A stretch of DNA of 64,000 nt from Methylibium sp. GTDB taxonomy: Bacteria; Pseudomonadota; Gammaproteobacteria; Burkholderiales; Burkholderiaceae_C. Within the stretch, counting starts at the first letter, position 1, and every line of letters begins with the position of its first letter. Shown here one piece after another: positions 15,318 to 24,189 of this stretch. Position numbers and translations under genes: made by a program. The notes under the pieces were generated by a model. The model made no database searches. It saw only the letters and a list, made by a program, of their open reading frames with translations, and was not told the origin of the DNA. Location: NCBI GenBank assembly GCA_013824165.1, contig PNNH01000084.1, positions 102,396 through 166,395 on the forward strand. The letters are read 5' to 3'.

Positions 15318-15469
15318 GCATCGGCGACATTAAGGTTGTCGCAGCCAAGGGCCGCTGAGTGTCGTAAACAGCCCTTCTACCTTCCGCCCCGGCTGGCACA
15401 CACTTAAACCCAATCGCGATCTCACCCCTCATCGAGCTAGCGCCGAACAGATCCGCGGCCCAGCACAGC

Positions 15470-16870
15470 TTAGCCCCCCAGTCCCCTCGGAAACCTCACC
15501 TCCACCGTCGTCCCCACGCCGCCCGGCCCATCCAGCAGGCGCACGGTGGCGCTGTGCTGGCCGGCGGCGCGCTCAACGATGGTCAGGCCCAGGCCGCTGC
15601 CGTGGCAGCGCGCGCCGTCGAGGCGAACGAAGCGCTCGAACACGCGCTCGCGTAGGGCCGGCGGAATGCCGGGCCCCTGGTCGCTGACGCGCAGCACGAT
15701 GGCTGCGGCTTCTTCATCCGTGGCGTCCAGGCTGACGGTCACATGGGCCCCGTCGGGCGAGTACTTGATGGCGTTGTCCACCAAGTTGTCGACCAGGCTG
15801 CCCATCGATTCTCGGTTCAGCCACATCTCCAGGTGTTCGGGCGCCTCCAGCTCCAGCTCGATGCGGCGCTGCACCGCCAGGCCGCTAGACAGCGCGATTC
15901 GCTCGCGCACCAGGTCCACCAGGTCGTGGTGGCTTTTGCTCAGGTCGAGCGAGTCGGCGCCCGAGCGTGCCAGCGCCAGCAGCTGGTGCACGGTGTGGGT
16001 TGCCCGTTGCACGCCCAGGCGCAGGCGCTCGCGCGCTTCTTCGCGCGCTTGCGCGTCGCCCTGGTCCAGCGCCTCGGCGCCCAGCTGCACCACGGCCAGC
16101 GGCGTCTTCAGCTCATGCGCGGCATCCACCAGAAATTCATGCTCCCGGTCCATGCGCTGCTGCAGCCGCCACATCAGCGAGTTGACGGCGTTCACCAGCG
16201 GCTCCAGCTCCTTGTAGGGGGTCGGGGGCAGCGGGGTCAGGTCTTGCGCCGATCGTTGCGAGATCAGCGTGCCCATGCGCCGCAGCGGGGCAAAACCCAG
16301 CCGGAACAGCAGCCACAGCGGCAGCACCAGCAGCGGCAGGCCGTAGAGCAAGGGCCGTGCGTAGTAGCTGAGGCCATCCAGGCTGAAGTGCCAGTCACCC
16401 GGGCGCTCCTGCCATCGGCGCACCACCAAACCACGTGCATCGTCGCGCTGCTCGACGAACAGCCAGTTGGTGTCTTCGCCGGCGCGGGCCTCCTCGGGCA
16501 GCACGCGATCACGGCCGCTCAGATCGGGCCTGAGCTCGATCAGCAGCTGGTCGCGCTGCAGCACCTGCAAGAGCCGGAACGGCGGGCGATGGCCCTTTTG
16601 GCGCCATTCCTGGTCGCGCAGGTTGTCCAGCGTGTCCAGGGCCTGCCGCAGGGCCTGGGGCTGCGCGTCGGCGGTTTCACGTGCGCGGTCGAGCGCGAGG
16701 CCGGCCCACAGGGCGTTCTCGGCCTGGCCGTTGCGCACCTGCAGCAGGCCGATGTCGATCAGCTCGCGGGCCACCAGAACCAGCCAGGTCAGGAACAGCA
16801 CCGCAAACAGGGCGCCCACGCTGCGCCCGAACAGCGAGCGCTGCGCGGGGGCGCCCAGCACAGCGCTCAA
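15470..16870 (-). CDS. Sensor histidine kinase (QseC/PmrB-like)
   Basis: A 466-residue membrane kinase. TM1 lies at about 18-37 and TM2 at about 174-192, enclosing a periplasmic domain of about 135 residues. A HAMP-like linker and the H-box follow, with the phosphoacceptor H252 in DAAHELKTPLAV. The N-box (LVDNAIKYSP), the G1 box (DQGPGIP) and the G2 box (GSGLGLTIV) complete a functional HATPase domain. Its start overlaps the response-regulator gene by 4 bp, so the pair is co-translated. The signal is unknown. Class-level similarity is to kinases sensing cations, antimicrobial peptides or catechols. Confidence 0.92.
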   Translation of the reverse strand: MSAVLGAPAQRSLFGRSVGALFAVLFLTWLVLVARELIDIGLLQVRNGQAENALWAGLALDRARETADAQPQALRQALDTLDNLRDQEWRQKGHRPPFRLLQVLQRDQLLIELRPDLSGRDRVLPEEARAGEDTNWLFVEQRDDARGLVVRRWQERPGDWHFSLDGLSYYARPLLYGLPLLVLPLWLLFRLGFAPLRRMGTLISQRSAQDLTPLPPTPYKELEPLVNAVNSLMWRLQQRMDREHEFLVDAAHELKTPLAVVQLGAEALDQGDAQAREEARERLRLGVQRATHTVHQLLALARSGADSLDLSKSHHDLVDLVRERIALSSGLAVQRRIELELEAPEHLEMWLNRESMGSLVDNLVDNAIKYSPDGAHVTVSLDATDEEAAAIVLRVSDQGPGIPPALRERVFERFVRLDGARCHGSGLGLTIVERAAGQHSATVRLLDGPGGVGTTVEVRFPRGLGG

Positions 16871-17529
16871 TGCCGCTCCACCAGATAGCCGACGCCGCGC
16901 ACGGTGCGGATATAGCCTTCGCCGATCTTGCGGCGCAGGTTGGAGATGTGGACGTCGAGGCTGCGGCCATCCATCTGGCAGGGCGCGCGGTTTTCCAGCT
17001 GGCGGCGGGTGACGACGCGGTCAGGCATCTTGACGAGGGTGAGCAGCAGGCTGAACTCAGTGCGTGAGAGCGACAGCCGCTCCACGCCGCGGCGCACTTC
17101 CATGCGTGGCTCGTCCAGCACCAGATCGCGCAGCTGCCACTCCGCCGCCTGATCGGCTGCATCGGTGCCCAGGCTGCGGCGGGTCACAGCACGCAGCCGC
17201 GCCAGCAGCTCCGAGCCGGCGAAGGGCTTGACCAGATAGTCATCGGCGCCGCCATCCAGGCCGTCCAGGCGGTTCTCGATCGCGTCGCGGGCGGTGATGA
17301 TCAGCACCGGCAGCTTGCGGTCGCTGCGGCGGATGCGATGCAGCAGTTCCATGCCGTCGCCATCGGGCAGCCCGAGATCGAGCACCACCGCGTCAAATCC
17401 GCCCTCCTGCAGCCAGAGCCGGGCGTCGGCAATGCGGCGCAGCCACATCACCTCATGTTCAGCGTTCTGCAGCAAGGCTTGCAGTGAGCGGCCCAGCTCC
17501 AGATCGTCCTCGATCAAACAGATTCGCAT
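16867..17529 (-). CDS. OmpR-family response regulator (QseB/PmrA-like)
   Basis: A 220-residue regulator. The receiver domain has the acidic pocket IEDD (7-9), the phosphorylation site D51 in VVLDLGLPDGDG, the conserved T in IITAR and K101 in LVKPF. The C-terminal winged helix (about 125-218) ends with the typical TVRGVGYLVE. It is the first gene of the two-component operon. A TTAA-N7-TTAA element lies 24-40 bp upstream, in the region shared with the divergent chitinase gene, and is of the kind bound by PmrA/QseB-type regulators. Autoregulation is therefore likely. Confidence 0.93.
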   Translation of the reverse strand: MRICLIEDDLELGRSLQALLQNAEHEVMWLRRIADARLWLQEGGFDAVVLDLGLPDGDGMELLHRIRRSDRKLPVLIITARDAIENRLDGLDGGADDYLVKPFAGSELLARLRAVTRRSLGTDAADQAAEWQLRDLVLDEPRMEVRRGVERLSLSRTEFSLLLTLVKMPDRVVTRRQLENRAPCQMDGRSLDVHISNLRRKIGEGYIRTVRGVGYLVERH

Positions 17530-17552
17530 GGACGGACTGTAGCGAGCTGCGC

Positions 17553-17569
17553 GTTAAGGATGTCTTAAC
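17553..17569. promoter_or_regulatory. Putative PmrA/QseB-like box between the TCS and chitinase genes
   Basis: The site reads GTTAAGGATGTCTTAAC. It gives TTAA-N7-TTAA with an 11-bp period, as in known CTTAA-type boxes of PmrA/QseB regulators, and is also an inverted repeat (GTTAAG-N5-CTTAAC). It lies 24 bp from the response-regulator start and 56 bp from the chitinase start. Confidence 0.5.
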
Positions 17570-17624
17570 AAGCCCTTGAAGTGCCGTATAGGCGCTCGGG
17601 CGGACAGTCTGCCATCCGCAATCG

Positions 17625-18365
17625 ATGCTTCGACCCCTCCGCATGATCCGAGTCCGCCTTTGGTCTTCCCTGTTTTTCCTGATGACTGCTGCGCTGGCGC
17701 CCGGGCAGGCGGCGGCTGCGCCGGCAGGCGAGGGCACCAAGTTCCTGCCCAGCCGCGCGCAGTTCGAGCAGCTATTCCCCGAGCGCATCGCCTTCTACAC
17801 CTACGAGGGATTCGTGGACGCGGTGCGCCAGACACGGGGCTTTGCCTCGCGCGGCAGCGAGCAACAAAAGCGCCAGGAGATGGCCGCTTTTCTGGGCCAG
17901 ATCGCGCATGAATCTGACCAGCTGCGCGCCCAGCGCGAGTACCGCCGCGAGAACTGGGACAACTACTGCCGCCGTGACGACGGCATCGGCTGTGCTCCCG
18001 GCCAGCAGTACTACGGCCGCGGCCCCATCCAGCTGAGCTGGAACTACCAGTACAAGGCAGCCGGCGACCACCTGGGGCTGAACCTCTGGGCTGATCCCGA
18101 CCGCGTGGCGCGCGATTCCAAGGTGGCCTGGCAGACCGCGCTTTGGTACTGGATGACGCAGCCGGGCGAGTCCACGCAGACCTCGCATGCGGCGATGTTT
18201 GCCGGCGCCGGCTTTGGCGCCACCACCCGTGCCATCAACGGCCCGCTGGAATGCGACAAGCCGACCGACCCTGAGGCCCTGCGCAAGAACAAGCGCCGCG
18301 CCCAGTTTTATGAACACGCCAGTGAGCTTTTTGGCGTGCCCCTCTTGCACCCGTTGCGGTGCTGA
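17625..18365 (+). CDS. Secreted family 19 glycoside hydrolase (chitinase-like)
   Basis: GH19 enzymes cleave chitin or related GlcNAc polymers by inversion. The 246-residue protein has a signal peptide (hydrophobic 12-32, AAAA region). A second possible start is M7 at 17643. Catalytic-domain marks are FLGQIAHES with Glu 96 as likely general acid, YYGRGPIQLSWNYQY, and GFGATTRAINGPLECD near the end. There is no extra chitin-binding domain. The gene precedes a TonB-dependent receptor by 29 bp, suggesting coupled hydrolysis and uptake of oligosaccharides. GH19-like endolysins also exist, so peptidoglycan is an alternative substrate. Confidence 0.88.
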   Translation: MLRPLRMIRVRLWSSLFFLMTAALAPGQAAAAPAGEGTKFLPSRAQFEQLFPERIAFYTYEGFVDAVRQTRGFASRGSEQQKRQEMAAFLGQIAHESDQLRAQREYRRENWDNYCRRDDGIGCAPGQQYYGRGPIQLSWNYQYKAAGDHLGLNLWADPDRVARDSKVAWQTALWYWMTQPGESTQTSHAAMFAGAGFGATTRAINGPLECDKPTDPEALRKNKRRAQFYEHASELFGVPLLHPLRC

Positions 18366-18394
18366 TCCTGAAAATAGAAGCCGGAGACAAGACC

Positions 18395-21277
18395 ATGAGA
18401 GACAAGAAGGTGATGACCCCCGTTCGCTCGGCCATCGCGGCCGCAGCCTTGCTGGCCCTGGGCCTGCCCTCGCAGGCGCAGCAGGCTCCGGCGCCCAAGG
18501 ACAGCAAGGACAACACGGCCAAGCTGGATTCCGTTGTCGTGACCGGCATTCGCGCCAGTCTGCAAAAGGCCCTGGACAGCAAGCGCGATGCCAACTCCAT
18601 CGTCGACGCCATCACGGCCGAGGACATCGGCAAGTTGCCGGCCACCAATGTGGCCGAGGCGATCAACACCATTCCCGGCGTGACTATCGACAAGGCCTTC
18701 GGCCAGGGCGAGCGGGTGTCCATCCTCGGCACTGATCCGGCGCTCAACCGCACGCTGCTCAATGGCCAGGCCATCGCGTCGGCCGACTGGTTCATCGCCG
18801 ACCAGCCGGGTCGCACCTTCAACTATTCGCTGCTGGCGCCTCAGCTGGTCAACAAGGTCGAGGTCTACAAGTCGCCGGAAGCCTGGCTGGACGAAGGCTC
18901 GATCGGCGGCACCGTCAATATCTCGACCCGCAAGCCGCTGGACATGAACAAGCGCCTGACGCTTGCCGGTTCGGTGAGCTATCTTCACAACGACCGCATC
19001 GGCAGCGGCAAGCCCACGCTGTCGGGCCTGGTGGGCTGGAAGAACGAGGCCAACACGTTTGGCCTGCTGCTGTCGGCCCAGCGCTCGGAAGAGCACATCC
19101 GGCGCGACGGCATCGAGTCCTACGGCACGGTGCGGGGCGCCGACTACGCCAATGGCCGCGGCGGCTCGCCCAATTCGCTGACCAGCACCAGCACCGACTG
19201 GTCGAAGAACCCGCCGGTGGAGATGCCGCCCAGCTGCGTGGGCAGCTGCGCCACGACCCTGCGCGCGAATCTGAACGCCGTCGGCCCCAACTCGATCAGT
19301 GCGCACTTCTTCGAGCAGCAGCGCGAGCGCGACACGCTGTCGCTGTCGGCGCAGTTCAAGCCGCTCAAGCAGATGGATGTGGAGGTCAATGCGCTGAAGG
19401 TGAAGGCCGGCTTTGACAACATCAGCCATTCGATGTTTGCCTTCAACGGCAATGCCTGGAACGCACTGGGTCACCTGACGGGGCTGTCGGTCAACGAAGG
19501 CGTGATCGAGAAAGCTTCGTTCCGCAATGCGCTCACCGTCTATGACCTGATCAACCGCCAGGCCACGGTGGAGACCGATTCGGCCGACCTGAAGCTGAGC
19601 TGGAAGGAGAAGAACTGGTTTGCCTCGGCCCATGCCGGCAGCTCCAAGGCCAGCGGCGGCACCGGCCGCCAGGTGTTCGGCGAGTTCCTGAACAAGGCCA
19701 ACTACAGCTATGACCTGTCGGGCTCGGTGCCCAAGCTTAACTTCAGCGGCTTCCAGAACGCGCCGTTCGGCGATGTGCCCCGCCATGCCACGCCCTCGGA
19801 TCAGGGCAGCCCCTTCAGCGCGCCGGGCGCCTTCCGAATCGACGGCGGCGCCCCGGCTGGCGGCTGGCACACCAACCCGCCCAATGCCACCAACTGGGGC
19901 CCGGGCTGGGGCGGCAATATCGTGACCAAGCCGACCACCGACGAGGAACAGTACTTTCAGGCGGACTTCGGCCTCAAGTTCGCCGACGCGCCGATCTACC
20001 AGGTGCGCTTCGGCCTGAAGCGGCGCGAGCACAGCACCGGCCAGTCGATGGCCGGCGTCTCGCTGGCCGCCGTGAAGGGCTATGGCGACCTGAGCGCCAG
20101 CCAGTTCGCGCCGGCCCCGCTGCCGTCGAACTATCTGACGGGCTTCGGCGATGTGGGCGACCTGAACAAGCGATTCAAGGTCGACGGCTGGGCGCTGGCG
20201 GACTACATCAACAGCGGCAAGTGGCTGGCACCCTGGCAGACCATGCCGGTGCCCAACACCTTTGCCGACCCCTCGTTCGCGGCCAACACCTGGAACATCA
20301 CTGAAGACATCAATGCGGGCTATGCCCAGGCTGACTTCAGCATCGACCGCCTGCGCGGCAACGTCGGCGTGCGCGTGGTCGAGACACGCTCCAACAGCAT
20401 GAGCTACGCCTGCAAGGTCAATGTGGCGCCTTGCCCCGCAACCGGCTATGGCGCGGTGAACGTGGAGAAGAAGTACCGCGATGTGCTGCCCAGCCTGAAC
20501 CTGATCTATGACCTGAACGATGACGTGGTGCTGCGCGGCGCGGCCGCCAAGGTGATGGCGCGCCCGAACTACGGCGACATGTCCAGCTATCTGTGGATCG
20601 GCGACCAGACCCTGAGCGGCGGCGGCGGTAACCCCAATCTCAACCCCTACGAGTCCACCAACCTGGACATCTCGGCCGAGTGGTACTTCGCCAAGAACTC
20701 CATCCTGGCAGCGACGCTGTTCCACAAGGCCATCGACAACTACATCCTCGTTACGACGGGCAAGGAAACGCACTACAACCAGAACCTGCAGCGCATGGCC
20801 GAGTACGACATCGCGCGGCCGAACAACGCTGGCAAGGCCAACGTCAAGGGTTTCGCACTGGCGTTCCAGACCCACTTCGGTCATGGCCTGGGTCTGCTGA
20901 CCAACTACACCCATGCCAATGCCAAGGCGCAGGCGGGTGGCCGGCTGCCCTTCAACTCAAGGCACCAGCTGACGATCAGTCCCTTCTTCGAAAATGACCG
21001 TTGGAGCGCCCGCGCCACCTATTCCTTCCGCTCCAAGTACTACACGCAGGCTGACCGCGGCAACTTCCTGGTGACGGACGGCCACAAGTCGCTGGACGCG
21101 AGCCTGGGCTTCAAGATCAGCGATCAGCTGAGCCTGGGGCTGGATGCGATGAACCTGACGGACAGCGAGTACCGCTCTTATGCCGAGGTTCCGGGCGTCG
21201 CGGCGACCGACAAGCTGACGCGCGGCATCTACAAGACCGGCCGCCGCTACATGGCTACCCTGCGTTTCAACTACTGA
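18395..21277 (+). CDS. TonB-dependent outer-membrane receptor
   Basis: A 960-residue receptor starting at the ATG at 18395, preceded by GGAG. The signal peptide ends LPSQAQQ. The plug domain begins with the TonB-box-like SVVVTGIRASLQKAL and continues with IGKLPATNVAEAINTIPGV and LNRTLLNGQ, typical of the large TIGR01782-type family of carbohydrate receptors in Xanthomonas and Caulobacter. A 22-strand barrel follows and ends in the expected aromatic YMATLRFNY. It lies directly behind the GH19 gene, so chitooligosaccharides are the likely cargo by context. The upstream in-frame ATG at 18359 overlaps the chitinase stop and is less likely. Confidence 0.9.
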   Translation: MRDKKVMTPVRSAIAAAALLALGLPSQAQQAPAPKDSKDNTAKLDSVVVTGIRASLQKALDSKRDANSIVDAITAEDIGKLPATNVAEAINTIPGVTIDKAFGQGERVSILGTDPALNRTLLNGQAIASADWFIADQPGRTFNYSLLAPQLVNKVEVYKSPEAWLDEGSIGGTVNISTRKPLDMNKRLTLAGSVSYLHNDRIGSGKPTLSGLVGWKNEANTFGLLLSAQRSEEHIRRDGIESYGTVRGADYANGRGGSPNSLTSTSTDWSKNPPVEMPPSCVGSCATTLRANLNAVGPNSISAHFFEQQRERDTLSLSAQFKPLKQMDVEVNALKVKAGFDNISHSMFAFNGNAWNALGHLTGLSVNEGVIEKASFRNALTVYDLINRQATVETDSADLKLSWKEKNWFASAHAGSSKASGGTGRQVFGEFLNKANYSYDLSGSVPKLNFSGFQNAPFGDVPRHATPSDQGSPFSAPGAFRIDGGAPAGGWHTNPPNATNWGPGWGGNIVTKPTTDEEQYFQADFGLKFADAPIYQVRFGLKRREHSTGQSMAGVSLAAVKGYGDLSASQFAPAPLPSNYLTGFGDVGDLNKRFKVDGWALADYINSGKWLAPWQTMPVPNTFADPSFAANTWNITEDINAGYAQADFSIDRLRGNVGVRVVETRSNSMSYACKVNVAPCPATGYGAVNVEKKYRDVLPSLNLIYDLNDDVVLRGAAAKVMARPNYGDMSSYLWIGDQTLSGGGGNPNLNPYESTNLDISAEWYFAKNSILAATLFHKAIDNYILVTTGKETHYNQNLQRMAEYDIARPNNAGKANVKGFALAFQTHFGHGLGLLTNYTHANAKAQAGGRLPFNSRHQLTISPFFENDRWSARATYSFRSKYYTQADRGNFLVTDGHKSLDASLGFKISDQLSLGLDAMNLTDSEYRSYAEVPGVAATDKLTRGIYKTGRRYMATLRFNY

Positions 21278-21348
21278 TGGCCTGAACGAGAGAGAAGAGG
21301 GTGCTCCTCTTTCCGGCCGAGCGCGGCCGGAGGACTTGGGCGGGCGTT

Positions 21349-21387
21349 GCGGGGGCGGACAGCCCCCCGCTTCGACCGCCTTTTTTT
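21349..21387 (+). terminator. Possible weak terminator after the TonB receptor gene
   Basis: A GC-rich stem GCGGGGG/CCCCCGC (21349-21355 with 21364-21370) is followed after 10 nt by seven T residues (21381-21387). Two further small hairpins lie at 21294-21312 and 21313-21330. The distance to the T-run makes the call weak. Confidence 0.35.
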
Positions 21388-21408
21388 CAATTCTGGCCCG
21401 ATGACTTC

Positions 21409-22650
21409 ATGCACCCCCCACTTGCCCGGCAGCGCCGGTCTTTGCTCCTGATGGCGGCTCTGGCTCCCCTGGCCAGCGCGACGCCGCTGGCACACGCCCG
21501 ATCCGCCGCAGGCGGGTCGGACGGCCCCCGGCGCTTCAGCGTCCATATCGGCGGCTACGCGCCGCGGGCCGAAGGCCTCTACAGCTTCGAGGCCAACCCG
21601 GCCACCGGCCACCTGAGCCCGGCCGGGCTGACGCGCAACCCGCACAGCCCGAGCTGGCTGCAGGCCGACCCCAGTCGGCCAGGTCTGCTCTACGCAGTCA
21701 ACGAGGGCGACTCCAGCCTGCATGTCTACCGACAGGCCGCAGCAGGCGAGGCCGCGTCTGCGCCTTTGCAGCTGCTGCAGACCTTGCCCAGCGGAGGCCG
21801 CGGGCCTGTGCATCTGAGCCTGCATCCCAGTGCGCCCTTTGCCTTCGTGGCCCATTACGGCAGCGCCGATCTGGCGGTGCTGCGCCGCGCCGCCGATGGC
21901 GAGCTCGCCCCCGCGGGCCTGCACCCCAGCTGCGAACGCAGCCGGCCGGATGATTGCCGCCCGGGCCCGACGCGCGCGGCCTCGGCGCCGCCGGGCAGCT
22001 TTGCGATCAGTGGCCACGACGCGCCGCATGTGCACATGGGCTTGAGCTCCCCCGATGGTCACTTCGTGCTGGCCAGCGACCTGGGCCGCGACCGACTGGC
22101 GGTCTGGTCCTTCAACACGGAGAGCGGCGCCCTCGGCCCAAGGCAAGACCTGGCCCTCAGCGCCGGCGCCGGCCCGCGCCACTTCGTGTTCCGCCCGCGT
22201 GATGCCGCCCAGCTCTATGTGATCAACGAAGAGGCCAGCACCCTGGCCTGGCTGCAGATGGAGCCGCGCACGGGCCGCCTGACGCAGCTTGCCGAACTGA
22301 GCAGCCTGCCCGACGGCTTTGCCGGCACCAGCTTCGCCTCTGACCTGCTGGCCGCGGCTGACGGCCGTTTTCTGTACGCGCTGAACCGGCTGCACGACAG
22401 CATCGCCGTTTTTGCCCTGGCCGCTGATGGCAGGCCGCGCCTGCTGGCCCATGAATGGACGCGCGGCTCCTTTCCGCGCAGCGCCCGCTTTTCGCCTGAC
22501 GGCCGTTTCCTCTACGTCTGCAATCAGCGCAGCGACCATGTCGCCGTTTTCGCGGTCGACGTCGCCACCGGCCTGCCGCGCTTTGCCGGGCAGTATGTGG
22601 CGGTGCCGAGCCCGGCCTGTGCTGAAGTGATGGGGGATGCGGGCGCTTGA
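21409..22650 (+). CDS. Exported lactonase family seven-bladed beta-propeller protein
   Basis: A 413-residue protein of the lactonase (6-phosphogluconolactonase, YbhE-like) propeller family. It has a signal peptide with an RQRRS n-region and a hydrophobic core to about residue 28. The repeated blade motifs include LYAVNEG, SLHPSAPFAFVAHYGSA, HVHMGLSSPDG, GPRHFVFRP, LYVINE, FLYALNRLHDSIAVF and RFLYVCNQRSDHVAVF. The start at 21409 is chosen because it begins the signal peptide. Cytoplasmic YbhE hydrolyses 6-phosphogluconolactone, but an exported copy next to a receptor and chitinase more likely acts on another sugar lactone or only binds a ligand. Confidence 0.82.
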   Translation: MHPPLARQRRSLLLMAALAPLASATPLAHARSAAGGSDGPRRFSVHIGGYAPRAEGLYSFEANPATGHLSPAGLTRNPHSPSWLQADPSRPGLLYAVNEGDSSLHVYRQAAAGEAASAPLQLLQTLPSGGRGPVHLSLHPSAPFAFVAHYGSADLAVLRRAADGELAPAGLHPSCERSRPDDCRPGPTRAASAPPGSFAISGHDAPHVHMGLSSPDGHFVLASDLGRDRLAVWSFNTESGALGPRQDLALSAGAGPRHFVFRPRDAAQLYVINEEASTLAWLQMEPRTGRLTQLAELSSLPDGFAGTSFASDLLAAADGRFLYALNRLHDSIAVFALAADGRPRLLAHEWTRGSFPRSARFSPDGRFLYVCNQRSDHVAVFAVDVATGLPRFAGQYVAVPSPACAEVMGDAGA

Positions 22651-22705
22651 GGTGATTGGCAGCTTGTACAGTTCCAGGCATCGCTCATACACGCACCTCG
22701 ACCTG

Positions 22706-23347
22706 ATGCCAAAAACCTCTCACAAGCCCTTCGTCATCGGTGTCGCAGGGGGCAGCGGCAGCGGCAAGTCGACGGTGACGCGCCAGGTTTTGGCTGCCAT
22801 CGGGCCAGAGAAGGTGGCGGTGGTGATGCAGGATGACTACTACCGCGACCAGTCCCACATGCCGCCAGAGGACCGGCGCAAGCAGAACTACGACCATCCC
22901 GATGCCTTCGACTGGCCGCTGATGGCGCAGCACCTGGCCGCGCTGCGCAAGGGTGAGGCGATCGAGATGCCGGTGTATGACTTCTCAGCCGACAACCGCT
23001 CCAGCGAAACCATTACCGTGAAGCCCGCACCGGTGATCTTGGTCGAGGGCCTGTTCGCCTTGTACGACACCAAGCTGCGCAACATGATGTCGCTGAAGAT
23101 CTATGTGGACACGGCCTCGGACGTGCGCTTCATCCGTCGGCTGCAGCGCGATATTTCGGAGCGTGGCCGCAGCACCGAGTCAGTGGTGAACCAGTACCTG
23201 GACACCGTGCGCCCCATGCACAAGCAGTTCATTGAGCCGACCAAGCGCAACGCCGACGTGATCCTTCCGCATGGTGCCAACGGTCCGGCGGTGGACATCA
23301 TCACCACCAAGGTGAAGAGCTTGTTGCACGATGATCAGCGCGGCTGA
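22706..23347 (+). CDS. udk: Uridine kinase
   Basis: A 213-residue cytoplasmic kinase that phosphorylates uridine and cytidine in pyrimidine salvage. The P-loop is GVAGGSGSGKST (12-23). The QDDYYRD, NYDHPDAFDW, PVYDFSADNRS, ILVEGLFAL and RRLQRDISERGRS segments match the uridine kinase family closely. The ATG at 22706 is chosen since the family starts just before the P-loop strand; an upstream in-frame ATG at 22637 would add 23 unrelated residues. Confidence 0.93.
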   Translation: MPKTSHKPFVIGVAGGSGSGKSTVTRQVLAAIGPEKVAVVMQDDYYRDQSHMPPEDRRKQNYDHPDAFDWPLMAQHLAALRKGEAIEMPVYDFSADNRSSETITVKPAPVILVEGLFALYDTKLRNMMSLKIYVDTASDVRFIRRLQRDISERGRSTESVVNQYLDTVRPMHKQFIEPTKRNADVILPHGANGPAVDIITTKVKSLLHDDQRG

Positions 23348-23409
23348 GCCCCAGGCGCACGTTGCTTCAGCGTCCTGGAGGGCGCCGTCTTGCTACCCGC
23401 CACCAGATC

Positions 23410-24189
23410 CTACTGCGCCGCCACCGCACCCCGCCTGAATCCCACGGCCGCGTTCATCAGCTCCTGCGTGTAGGGCTGCGTCACGCGGGCCGCGGCCAGG
23501 TCGGCGGCCGAGAGCTGCTCAACCATGCGGCCGGACTGCATCACCAGCATGCGTTCGCATAGATGCGTGATGACGCCCAGGTCGTGGCTGACCATCACGA
23601 AGGTGAGGCCGCGCTCGCGGCGCAGTGCCTCCAGCAGGTTCAGCACCTCGGCCTGCACCGAAGCGTCCAGCGCGGAGGTGGGTTCGTCCAGCAGCAGGAT
23701 CTGCGGCTCCAGGATCAGCGCACGCGCTACCGCGATGCGCTGGCGCTGGCCGCCCGAGAGCTGGTGCGGGTAGCGGAAGCGAAAGCCCTGGCCCAGGCCG
23801 ACGGCATCGAGCGCCTCGCGGATGCGTTGCTCGGCGCGGTCGAAACCATGGATGGCCAGCGGCTCGGCCAGGATGCGGTCGACCGTCTGGCGCGGGTGCA
23901 GCGAACCATAAGGGTCCTGGAACACCATCTGCACCAGGCGGCGGAACGGCGTGCTTCCGGGCGCGGGCAAGGCCTGATCCTTGTGGCTGCTGTCGCCGAG
24001 CAGCGCCACGCGGCCGGCGCTCAGCGGCGCCAGGCCGCAGATCGCGCGCAGGATGGTGCTCTTGCCCGAGCCGGATTCGCCCACCAGGCCGAAGCTCTCG
24101 CCGGGCTGCACGGCGAAGCTGGCTTCGTGCACCGCGGTGAAGTCGCCGTAGCGGACCTGCAGGCCCTGAATCTCGATGCCCAGGCTCAT
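23410..24189 (-). CDS. Peptide ABC transporter ATP-binding protein (DppF type)
   Basis: A 259-residue ATPase of the dipeptide/oligopeptide/nickel class. Walker A is GESGSGKST, the Q-loop is MVFQDPYGSLHPRQTV, the signature is LSGGQRQRIAVARAL and Walker B is ILLLDEPTSALD. The C-terminal RVTQPYTQELMNA segment resembles oligopeptide-binding ATPases. It is the last gene of a five-gene minus-strand operon and overlaps the DppD-type gene by 4 bp. It would energise peptide import together with its partner. Confidence 0.92.
   Translation of the reverse strand: MSLGIEIQGLQVRYGDFTAVHEASFAVQPGESFGLVGESGSGKSTILRAICGLAPLSAGRVALLGDSSHKDQALPAPGSTPFRRLVQMVFQDPYGSLHPRQTVDRILAEPLAIHGFDRAEQRIREALDAVGLGQGFRFRYPHQLSGGQRQRIAVARALILEPQILLLDEPTSALDASVQAEVLNLLEALRRERGLTFVMVSHDLGVITHLCERMLVMQSGRMVEQLSAADLAAARVTQPYTQELMNAAVGFRRGAVAAQ

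Larger units (their letters stand above)
14784..15469. other. Gene-poor 686-bp stretch holding a small decayed mobile element
   Basis: It contains the pair of 33-bp inverted repeats (14825-14857 and 15285-15317), an integrase C-terminal remnant on the minus strand, and a strong internal hairpin. Outside the element, 15318-15469 shows no convincing gene, terminator or promoter. Confidence 0.6.

Noticed and set aside
18308..20914. An 868-codon open frame on the minus strand
   Set aside because: It lies entirely antisense to the TonB receptor and chitinase end, has Arg/Gly/Val-rich composition typical of GC-rich shadow frames, and shows no domain.
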